Positions 1 through 10,558 of a stretch of DNA of 64,000 nt are shown here, one piece after another (position 1 is the stretch's first letter; each line of letters opens with the position of its first letter). The position numbers and the translations under genes were made by a program. Origin of the DNA: Batillaria attramentaria (taxonomy: Eukaryota > Mollusca > Gastropoda > Batillariidae); contig JACVVK020000386.1 in assembly GCA_018292915.2 (NCBI GenBank), forward strand, positions 427,501 through 491,500, in the 5' to 3' direction. The notes below the pieces were generated by a model. It was not told where the DNA came from. It made no database searches and was given only the letters and a program-made list of their open reading frames with translations.

Positions 1-468
1 TTTTTTTCGAGGATTTTCTTCATCTAGCTACAAAATGTTACCTGGTATACAGTTCTGAATTTTTGCAAACCATTTCCAAGGTAAGGACACAATTTACATT
101 GTTGGAAAGACGATCGCTTCTGTTCTGTAATAACACAGCTGCATGAAAACAATGTCTGTTTGTGTTTACTTTTCACGTGTTGTTTAGCATGTTCTGGTGT
201 CTCTCTTGTGAAATCAGCACACAGGCGAATATTTTTCTCTGAAAGTGCTCATGTTGAACTTTCCATCCATACCAAACACTAGGGCATAAAACACTGCCAA
301 AGCGGTGAACAAAAAATCCGAAAACTGCTAAAAATGCTACGTACGCAACGGATGTGCGGTGAGACTGAGCGCGAGTGCGCTGGGAACAGCCGAGGCTCGA
401 GGCGCGCGTAGCGAAAAAGTTAAAATGACTCACTTCCACATGCAATAGTGCATGTGCTAATGTCACAC

Positions 469-527
469 ATAATGTGATGTCAGAAGCACTGGTATATAAT
501 ATACCAGTGCTTCTGACATCACATTAT
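469..527. repeat. Perfect 29-bp-arm hairpin
   Basis: Positions 469-497 are the exact reverse complement of 499-527, with a single A at 498 between them. The pairing stops at 468/528. A 59-bp perfect palindrome of this kind is typical of a very short fold-back MITE or of a recent inverted duplication. It lies in NUP155 intron sequence. Confidence 0.85.
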
Positions 528-828
528 AAAATATAACTGTGCATAAAATGCACATGGCAGAACAAAATGTTCATCCCAAGGTATCGTACGTTTGGTAATT
601 CAGTCGCAAACAATTTTCTGCAATAGCTTTTAATGAAGCCACTTTTGTATCAAAGGGAGAAAGCTGATCCTGCCCTAGTGACCCAATTTATTTCATGGCA
701 ATCAGGGTTTTCAGTTTTTCAACTGCATCTCAGTATAAGTGAAATTTTCAGTGAAATGGGCTATAAAAATGTCAAGTATTGAAATTAGCCCAAAACATGC
801 CTAGAGATAGCCTCAAGAGATGACAACG

Positions 829-894
829 TTAACTATTTGACGACGGAGCGCAATTTCTGACACACGATTTCCTGCTCCGTCGTCAAAGAGTTAA
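829..894. repeat. Short hairpin MITE with 21-bp arms
   Basis: Left arm 829-849 starts TTAACT and contains TTTGACGACGGAGC. The right arm 874-894 is its reverse complement with one mismatch. The 24-nt spacer is unique. The TTAA at both outer ends could be a target-site duplication of the piggyBac type, but this is inference only. Confidence 0.7.
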
Positions 895-1077
895 AGGTAA
901 TCATGCTCAGTAACTGACGTCCGTTCTTAAAACCTTTAGTGACACAGCAAGGAACAGTAACGTCAGTTAATGAAGTGAAACTATAATTATGTAATTAATA
1001 CATTCTTTAAAAATGAATGAAGACAAAGTCATTCTGAAAAGACTGCTAAAAAAAAAAAAAATTAAAAAATTACAAAC

Positions 1078-4000
1078 CTGTTGGTCTGCAGGGGATCGAG
1101 AACATGCGAGAACGAGGCAGGTGGCACATGCTTGGTCCAGCTTGTGCAGTCGGAAAAACGCCTTCACCTCCTCCGCGTCTGGCCCTCCGCAGTCAATAAG
1201 CAGAGACTGGAGCTGTTCCACCGGCCGCAGCTTACGTAAAATGTGGCACCCCTTGTGTGAAGGGAAACAAGAAGTAAGTGTGAGATCACGTGCACGGCCT
1301 TTCTGGTAACAGGCAAGAAACTTCCAAACAATATGCTGTTGATGAAAGACAAATTTTAATACTGATGATTTTATCCCCACCTGAAAATTTATTCAAGTCA
1401 CTCACTTCAACAAATGTTGGTGGTTTCTTACATGCACATATATATATATATATGTGGTATGGTTGAAAACTTAGGGACAGATTTTTGGTGCCTGGCTGAA
1501 AAGTGAGGAGACTTTTTTCATTTAACTTTCCCAAATTTTGCACAGTGGCTGAAGAGCAAGAAAAAGTCAAAAAGTTGAGGTTATTACGGTACCTGTGCAG
1601 TAAGGATGATGAAACGCCGTGCTGGTTCTATGTGCTGTGTCACAACCACAGGAGGGTCAGCACAGCGGCTGGGCAAACCAGACGACGCCTGTGGCTCCCA
1701 CTCCGACATCATCAGCTCTCCTAAAGCCCATGTCTTGCCGTCCACTGCGACTGTGGTCTGAAACAAGTTTCAGCACTGTCAGTACTGCTGTCTCTCTCTA
1801 ACATTTCTCATTCAATTTCTGTCAAGCCTGCCTCGCCAAACATTAGAGGCAAAGGGAATTTCGAGGTGAAATCTGAAGTGAAATACGATGGACAGCCTGC
1901 ATGGGAGTGAGTGACTGACGACAAACAAAACAGACCTCTTCACAACCGACCACTACTTTTCATTGACGACATTGTTACAGACAGTGCTGTTGATGAGTGG
2001 ATGTGAAATACTGAGAGATGGGGGAAAATGTACAAATTTTCATAGCACAAAACCACCATCCTGAACTTAGGTGAACAAAATGAATATCATCCATGCAGAT
2101 CTTGACAATGGCCCATGTTATCCACACAGACAATGTGACCAGATCCACTACACAGCTGATAATACCCGCTGACCTGTGTTTCCATCAGCTGTTTCTGGAA
2201 GGGGAATGTGTCACTGCTGACGGCCCACAGCAAATCATTGTCTTCGTTCTGACTGGACACCAACAGGAGCGCACCTGAAACGAAATACGACACATCACAG
2301 TGGTTACCACACGCTATCTTATCCTCTGCAGCATCAACGTTCTCATAAATGTTGTGGACAGACCGCGTCCCACTGCATAAATAGCACAACACGTGTCGTG
2401 GTCCGGCAAACTTTCTTGCCAGACACTAAGACGAGGGAATCATGTGTAGTCTGATATGACCGGAAAATGGAAAGAATGCAGTAAGTCCACTAATGTCATT
2501 TGAGGATAAAGACCATAATGTCAATGTCTTTCATCTTGAAATCACCCCTTTTCCCACACAATCATGTCATGGATGCACTGTGATTTTCCAATACACGGCA
2601 GAGTAAAGTGGCAGGGCTTTGGCCTTGCGGAGTGGAGTCATCCATTGTTGTTGGAAACTTGACTAAAACCAAGTTACCTCGCTTGTGGTAGGCAGTGTGA
2701 ACTTTGCTGGGGCGTTGTGTCATAGCTCCTGCAGAAAATCCTGGTGGGAGACGTACGTGGACCAACGTCAACATAGACGGCGACGTGGACTGTGTTCCGA
2801 AGGGTGTGGTAGTGAAGTACAGTCTGACACCTGCAACAGTATGAACGTGCAACCACATCAATCTTCAGTCCTTCAGGTCATGTGATTATGATAGGATCTA
2901 AGAATCAAACTTCTGAAGTTCAAAAACAAATGCCTGAACATTGATATATAACAATGGATGAAAAAATAAACCCTAAGACGCAAGAAACTGTAAACTTTTT
3001 ACCTGAAATTCCTTTTAACAACTAAACAAGCTTACTTACTCACACAATTACAGTGTGGCAGTCCATGGATGCAAGACTGCATTTGTGAGACATGGTACAG
3101 TATATGCGTTTGTTTTCTTCAGAAATGCTTTCTACAGTAGCTGTTAACGTACATATTCTTCCAGCTTACCAGACTGTGTAACGGCCACTAGATGGATGTT
3201 TGCAGACTCCGCACTAGTCAGGGCAGATATGTAGACGATAGATTTGAAGTTGGACTTTTCCACCGTCCTGCAAACATGGGAAAGAATAAAAACATAACCT
3301 ACACAAATCATACTGTAATGTGTTTGTTTTTCCACAAAGCAAACATCTGTGTACAAATGCTGACAGTTACTGATAGACTTGAATGGCTAACAACATATTT
3401 GTGAAGGTCTACTTTTCTTTTTTCTTGTCAAGAAAAAAAGAAAAGGAAAAATGAGAGAGGATTTACCAACCTGGCCACAACAGCAGCACTGTTCAGAATG
3501 GTTTGCTGGGAGACGGAAGCCACCCTGCCCATACCTTTGCCATCCGGACCAAGATCATACACCTGTGTGAAGAAAAAAACATCATGTTTGATAAAACCCT
3601 GACCTAATGAAGAATCACAACAGAATACCCTTCACACACACAAAGGGCTGAGCCGACTACGGCAAGTGCAACAATCAAACAAGTACCAAGCATGAGTTTG
3701 CCCAATGCTCCAAAAAGATAGAGGAAAACATGTTATAATTACAATAAAGAAATGGTCAGGGGAGAGTAGCACAGATTGTCCAACATTTTTTTTGTTGTTG
3801 TTTTGCCTCATAAAACGGCAGAAAAACAACAGTATACAATTTTTTTTTTAAAGCCTGAATAATACATGGTACTGATAAACTGTCCTGTTCGTTTAACTTT
3901 TTTTTTGTTCTCAACGGCAGAACTGCAGATAAACAACAACAAAAAACCATGGCGGAAACTACCCTACAGATGGCGGACTTCCACAAAGGCAATTCAAATG

Positions 4001-4634
4001 CAACAAAACTGTGTCAGAACAAGGTTTGCACCTGAATACTGCCTTTCTGAGTGCGGCCGTACAAGATGTGTCGTGAGTTATCAATGCTGATTTGCACCAG
4101 TGGATCTGCACAAAGAAAGAAAACAATGACATACATAAACCACCTATGTAACGTATCAGTATTAAAAAAAAAAAAAAAAAAAAAAAAGCAGCAAAAAAAT
4201 GCAACCAGGTTCGCAGCTCCATCGGTATCTATTTTTACCTGCATTCGAAAGGGTTATAAACATAGGAGGAAGGCCACTACAATTGTCAACGACCCCACCC
4301 ACCCCCTCCATGATCAGTTCCAAGAACTCCCGTCTGGGCGCCGCTACAGAGTACCGAGAGCGAGGAAAAATTTGTTTAAGAAATCTTTCATTCCCTCAGC
4401 AGTATCTATTTTAAACTCATGACTGTGTTTACTGCCCGTCCCCAGTATGTATAGATTTTATTTGTTGAGATTTTCAAAACTGGGCTTACTACTCAGCTGT
4501 GTCATGTCCGCTATGCCCTTGCCATCTTTTAGTTTAGATTTCTTAGTTTAGTTGCATAGTATTAGACTTGGACATCACACATTACTTTAGGATCTGTGTT
4601 TAATATGTATGGATTTATATGTCTAGATAAATTA

Positions 4635-4679
<45 letters not shown>

Positions 4680-4726
4680 CCAGAAGAAAATTTTCTGCCA
4701 TCGACAAACAATAAATAGATAAATTA

Positions 4727-4787
<61 letters not shown>

Positions 4788-6315
4788 CCAGAAGAAAATT
4801 TTCTGCCATCGACAGACAATAAAGTTATATTGAATTGAATTGAATTGAATTGAATAAATACAAACCACAGCTTCCTGCTTTTGTGGGGTTTTGTTGTTGT
4901 TTTTGTTGTTGTTATCACTATTTTGTAGATCTGTAGAGATGCCTACCACAGGTACAAAATTCCTTTAAGGAATTTTTTTGAGAGATGAATTTATTTGGGG
5001 GGCGGGGGGGGGGGGGGGGGGGTGGTAGGGGGAGGGAGAAGGCATACATTAACTTAACTGTCACCCTAGAGATTTTTCTGAGAGCTAAATACAAAATTGT
5101 AAATACTGACCGTCCTGACTGAAGGAGAAGTTAAGGAAGGACGGCACGAGGAAACCCAAGGAACTGGTTGAGTGACACACCTTGCGACACTTCCGGCTAA
5201 ACCAACCGTCCTCTGCCTGCAAAACAATCCCACGAACAGCATTTGGGTAATGCAGTGCAACTAAACGAGAAGCTGTTGATGTAATGTTAAGAACATACTT
5301 CTGCATTTGCCATTTCCCAAAGATTTCAGATGGTGCAACTGATTTCATTATGTAATACCACTTAGCGATGCTGTCAAAGTTGTAAATTAAATTTTAATTG
5401 TAAACTGTCAACAAAAGCAATCTGATAAAGCTTAAAAAACTTCGACTGATCAGCGGTCTGCATACCCACGAGTGTCTTAGCAGAGTTGGCAAAATCAAAT
5501 GCTGAATTTAGTCCGTCTTTTCTGTCTGACCGTCAAGTAAAACAAATGCTTCGAGAAACAAAATCTCCAGAAATTCAGTATGCAAACCTTAACATCTAAA
5601 CTGAAAATTGAGAAAACAAAAGTGATGTATCATTTGGAAAATGTGCCACGCTGATACACATCGGTGAATGTTTAACGTTCTCCCTTTGCATCGCCTCAGT
5701 CCATAAATTTCTGAAAAATTGTGGTTGAAAATGGCTCAGATGCACCAAATTGATCATTTGGTAACATGCTGGGATATTTGTTACCTAAGCATATTTCCTA
5801 ACACCATTTTCGCAGTGATTGCAGGACGCTAGCTCGGCACTGCCCCTGTGGAAAACAGCCCACATATCATGGGACGTGGAGCCCGGCTCAGTCTGAAATC
5901 GCGCACAAAATGAGAAACCGCAACAGCAGTATTGTAACTAAATTTGTTACTTCTACCTGTAATACTAGATCAGCATAAATGTCAAGACACAGCACAGCGC
6001 TCACCTGGTAGATAAGTTCGTACAAAGCGCCGTCCTTGCCGGCCATGAAGATCCTGCCACAGTCGGTGCCGGCAATGGCCGTGATGTAAGTGCTGTCTGT
6101 GGGGATGGAGTAAAGGGGCTCGGGCAACAGGTGCATCTCCCCACCCCACCCTTCACCTGCTGAACCTGTGACAAATGTACCGGTGAAACTACCACACTAC
6201 TGATTGTCACTAGAGAAAACTGTGGGGACAACTAGAAAAAAAAAATTAGTATTCATGGATGAAGAGAAGAAATCATTTGATAACTAAACATCAGTTCATT
6301 ATTATTTTCTTTTTC

Positions 6316-6376
<61 letters not shown>

Positions 6377-6424
6377 TGTGTGTGTGTGTGTGCATGTGTA
6401 TGCACATCTGTGTGTGAATGTGCA

Positions 6425-6457
<33 letters not shown>

Positions 6458-9400
6458 AAGAGTGTGGTGTGTGTGTGCATGCTTTGCATGCATCAAACTT
6501 CTTCAGGAAAGACGACGACGAAGACTAACCATCATAAAATTTGGAGAAGCTGACCCCAAGCAGCACAATGTCGACAGGTGTGGCCAGACACAGCAGTTGC
6601 TGGATATGCGGCTGGAAGATACCTGCACGACAGCAAACAGGTTTACAGTATTTCTTTGTGTACACCGTCACTAAACCAAACAAGAGCATCGATAAAACAG
6701 GGCTTAAAAATGGTCCTTGACCCAAAAAGCGAAAAAGTGTGCAGCATTTGGTGACAAAGCCATGAGCACGTCTGCAAAGCAGCCACATTATTCTTATACT
6801 CCCCCAGACACTCCTAGCAGATTTTTTAAAATATTTTTTTTTAAGAAAAGACTAAAATCTGCGCAAGTTGGTGCATTTTGACATGATTTTACATGCTTCA
6901 CAGGAGGCAACACTTTTTGGAGGAAAATTTTGGGAATTAGAATTTAGACTAAAATCTGTACAAATTGGTACTTTTCGGCATGATTGCAAGTGTTTCACTT
7001 TCAGAAGAGGAAACACACTTTCTGGGGGAAGGAAATTTTTTTTGCCAAAGGTGGAAATCCCCCAAAAGGTGGGAGATTTTAAGCCCTGATAAAACTGAAA
7101 ATATTCCTAAAAGTGAAGTCTCCTACAAAACAAATTTTGAGTTGAGCAGAACAGGGATCGATTTTCTCGCGCGCCGTGCGACTATGTCTCATATTTTGAT
7201 AAAATGTTGCATAGAAATTTTGCAAAATGCGTCATATGTCGCACGAACATGACATCACAAGCGCACTTGACAACGCGAAGCAGAGATGCGCTGTCCGTGT
7301 CAGTCATAGAGTCTGTTACACTAATCTAATTTTAGTGATGAGGCTTACTTATCCCGCTCGCCGCGCGCGCTGCCAGGAACTCTCGCTTGAAAGAGTTGCA
7401 AAAAATATTGGCGCGTTATCAGTTTTCTCAGTTCTGCGATCGAGAGGTCCTTTTCCGTTCATAACCTGAACGTCACTGCACTTATGAACAGGCTCTCGGC
7501 ACAGACATTGTGACAGAGTGATGCGGGTGAACTTGATTGTCTCATAGAAAATGAAAATGTCTCATAAAAATGACTGGTCAAGGAGACAATGTCTCATTGG
7601 GATTTTTGAGTACATCCATCCCTGGCAGAACACTCACCAAACAAGTAAATTACACGTACTGTCAAATCAGAAACAATTTTTCCGCAGACTCTAAACAAAA
7701 ACGTCTCACAAGAAAATCCCATAAGTACAATGCCCGTAGACCTCAATGACAAAGACCACCGAGACTTGTGGAATGAATGGACACGGAGAGGTTCTTTTTC
7801 AGGTTTTGTTTTACCTGGTTTGGGTTTGATGAGGGCCACACTCAGAATTGTCTCATTCAGACCGTCGAAGTAGGCCAAGTCACTTCTGTAAACAGAACAT
7901 TGGAGACAGAGTTTGACAGCAAAATCTGAAAATGGCCTCTGGAAACAGTGTTCTTTACAGCTTTCCCAAAACCGAGGGTCACTCTGAGTTTGACCCTCTC
8001 TGTCAAATTCAGAATCAGAGGGTCATTTTGTACAATCAGTGATATACAGCCTCAGACCCTCTGCGTCAGATTCTGAAATCCCTGTGTAAACAACGCACAT
8101 AGGTGTAGTAAGGAACAATGGGGATGTCACTTTGAACCATATCATTGCGTTTTGGTGGCGGTCGCGGCAGAAGTGAAAACTTGACTTCCGTAACAAAAGG
8201 AACTTGCATCGGCACTTTTGCAAAAGAAAAAGAAACAACAACAGAAAAAAAAAAAAAAAACAAGCTGTTCAAAGAAAATTAGTCAATACGGACTTCCATG
8301 AATACAATTCCGTAAAATACGGAAGGAAAATCAGTCAATACAGACTTCTGTAAAACACAGAAAGAAAATCGCCCCTGTCATCAGCACAATAAGAAATGCT
8401 AAGTAACTAAAATAATTAATCAAGTTTACTTACAAATATATATTTATTTATAGTCATTTGAACACGTCTATAAACATTTTATCATATTTACTTTACACAT
8501 GCATACTGGATTAGGGAAACAGCTGACAGTGTGAGTCACACATGCATACAAACTGAATATATATCAATTGTTCTCAGTAAGTGTGAGCAGAATGAATTAT
8601 TATATTCATTAAGGGAATCAAGAAATCAGCAACACTCCCTTACCCATCTTCATACTTCCACACAAAGATGTCACTGTCGATGGTAAGGTACGCCCGCTCT
8701 ATTTCTGGAAACAGTCCCATCATGCAGTTGCACTGCATACCTGGTCTCACATAAGGACAATAAACAAGACTACCAAAAATAAATTACTCTTTGAAGTTTG
8801 TAAACTCTGCTGAGCATGTGTTGAGTTCAAAATGTTTGTTTAAAAAAAAAATTTTTTTTTTAAAGATATGTTCATAGGCAGTATTTGTTACCCCCCCCCC
8901 CCCCCCCCTCCCGCGACAACTGGAGATAACCTTAATCAGGTAAAACAATGACCAATGTTTGAGTTTTAAAACTGAGACAGGAACAGGCCAGGGGAAATCA
9001 ATACATGAAAAGTGTAATGGGACAATGTCCCGGGCATGCATCCTCTGCTGGTTTGTCTTTTCGTTTATTTATTTATTTAAAGGAAAAATCCTCTACGGGA
9101 TTTGAAAATTCCCTCAGCGGTCACAAAATAAATAACTAGTAGTAAGGATACGATCAAACTGTTCTGTCAGTTCTGGTGGTAGAGGCAGTCGCTTCACGCT
9201 TGTGAGTTCTGGCAGCACATCTAACCCTACTCCAGCTTCCAACAGACTAGGGTAGTCAAAGTCATGTAGGCCACTCACATTGGGCTGAGCTGAAACAAAG
9301 TAACAACAGAAATGAGAGAAAAGACAACAGTCATTAAAAGAAAGTTAAAGACTGACACGGTCCCACTTTGTTTAATTTCATTATCTGAGAGAAAAGAAAA

Positions 9401-9730
9401 AGGGTGAACAAGCTTATTCTATGACAAAGTAACCACTAAAATTAAGCCATTAGTCTTAATGGATAAGTACAATAAAATTTAAAAAAAAATAAAAAAACAC
9501 CTCTTAGTTCACTTGTGACTTCAGCTTGGTTTACAAATACAACTTAAGCAAAATTTGCCACAAATCAATGGGTTTGAAATGAACATACTGTGTGATGGGA
9601 TTTGAAGTTGCTCGGAGAGGTCAAGGTAGCTGCGATCATCCTGCAGAAATTTGTCAACAAGCCGGGCGGAGTTTTCAAGAACATCCTGCAGGGAAAGAGG
9701 TGGCAGACTGCCTCCAAGGATTGAAGCCAT
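1078..9730 (-). CDS. NUP155: Nuclear pore protein Nup155 (5' part, 14 coding exons)
   Basis: Scaffold nucleoporin of the inner ring; the part seen is the N-terminal beta-propeller. Translation start is at 9730. Coding exons, 5' to 3': 9589-9730, 9152-9290, 8644-8740, 7815-7885, 6530-6622, 6005-6165, 5111-5216, 4032-4105, 3471-3562, 3170-3267, 2678-2830, 2174-2274, 1593-1757 and 1078-1251. All are bounded by GT/AG with consistent phases apart from exon 2. Diagnostic conserved stretches include [88 protein letters not shown] and [13 protein letters not shown]. Exon 2 is 139 nt, but phases on both sides call for 138: one extra G near 9239-9241 breaks the frame between the DFDYPSLL part and the [12 protein letters not shown] part. 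A likely untranslated first exon ends at 10142. The C-terminal alpha-solenoid is outside the window. Confidence 0.95.
2374..2643 (-). mobile_element. MITE family 1, copy 1 (5'-truncated)
   Basis: Read on the minus strand it begins GATGACTCCACTCC at about 2643 and is collinear with the copies at 23332, 39821 and 56552, including the shared stretches TCCTCAAATGAC and GTGGACTTACTGC. It lies in a NUP155 intron and loses similarity near 2374. Confidence 0.7.
4615..4856 (+). repeat. Duplicated retroelement 3' tail with GT microsatellites
   Basis: Two tandem units each consist of GATAAATTAATG, a (GT)n run (4637-4677 and 4730-4784), then GAGCCAGAAGAAAATTTTCT and a CCATCGACA stretch. The second unit ends with AATAAAG, ATATTG and four AATTG-type pentamers, which looks like the 3' terminus of a non-LTR retroelement with a short tandem tail. 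It is in a NUP155 intron. Confidence 0.5.
6317..6480. repeat. GT microsatellite, compound
   Basis: (GT)n at about 6317-6366, a (CG) interruption, then further GT-rich blocks up to about 6480. It is in a NUP155 intron and accounts for Cys-Val and His-Thr repeat reading frames on both strands. Confidence 0.9.
6849..7050. repeat. Diverged ~100-bp direct tandem duplication
   Basis: Two adjacent units each start AGACTAAAATCTG and carry TTGGT, a CATGATT motif, TTTCA/CTTCA and a GGAGGCAAC/GAGGAAACAC block. They start at about 6849 and 6949 and are clearly diverged. It is in a NUP155 intron. Confidence 0.6.
8881..8912. repeat. C homopolymer run
   Basis: An approximately 20-bp run of C next to an A/T homopolymer block (8840-8863) in a NUP155 intron. 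Similar long C or G runs occur at 4998-5022, 14540-14581 and 14785-14817; such runs are prone to sequencing length error. Confidence 0.8.
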
Positions 9731-10558
9731 CTCTCTCGGTCACAGCACCTGAGTGTGCAAAAAAGACAACAAAATGTTGGTAAAACTGAGTGTAATGTTA
9801 CAAAGCCACTGAGCTGCCTGATTTTTTTATGTTGACAGTCAAATGTAAAAGTGAAAGTAGAATATCAAAATCGACTTTGCTGTTTCAATCCGTTCTACGA
9901 TTTAGCTGCAATGACACGCACATTCTATTCCTTCTCATTTCATATTCTGAGTAACAGTCTGACTTTCGAAGCCTTTGCTGTGTGCATACTTACTCGAACA
10001 ACCCGTTTTCTTTCAGTCAGTTTCAATTTCAAACATGACCCAAAATCGAGAAGACCAACCCCTTAATCAACACCTTCACGGGAATAAAAGAAAAGAAACT
10101 GATCGTCCTAGCTAAGTTCACGCGAAAATACAAATAACTACCTGAATGGTGTACGACGACTCTGTGTAAACGACGATTACAAATTTCAGAAATCACGCCG
10201 GTAAGACGATTGCCGCCATTTGCCGGATAGAGAAGATAGACTTCCGGGCTGGGAGACCACTCTCCGGACTTTAGGCTACTATCCAGTTAGGAAAACATCC
10301 AAACATGCGACACATGTAGAATGTGGAACACTGGATTATCGACGCTTTGATCGCATTATTGAAACAAACTTTTGCACCAGTTCAAAGTCAGTTCACCTGT
10401 ATTACATAGCATAGGTAACCCCACAACATTCAGGTGCAATCTGTTTCCTTTAGGGCAAGTTGGTAAACCCCTCTTTTTATTTGCTGAGACCAAAGCGTGT
10501 AAGGAATCCACAGGTACCGACTAAGCTTTCTTGAACTTAATCGGCAACCGCTACCAAA
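9731..10558. promoter_or_regulatory. Divergent promoter region NUP155/ZNG1
   Basis: The start codons of NUP155 (minus, 9730) and ZNG1 (plus, 10559) face away from each other about 830 bp apart. A splice acceptor at 9749-9750 (minus) and a donor at 10140-10141 (CAG followed by GTAGTT, minus) define a 5' untranslated intron of NUP155, so its transcription start should lie a little above 10142. No clear TATA box is visible. Shared regulation is inferred from the layout, not shown. Confidence 0.55.

Larger units (their letters stand above)
1..1077. other. NUP155 intron sequence with two hairpin elements
   Basis: No coding exon is recognisable here. By position it is the intron (or introns) after the last NUP155 exon seen in the window, since that gene runs on beyond the left edge. 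It holds two palindromic hairpins (469-527 and 829-894), described separately. Open frames on the minus strand between 173 and 466 show no family resemblance. Confidence 0.5.
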
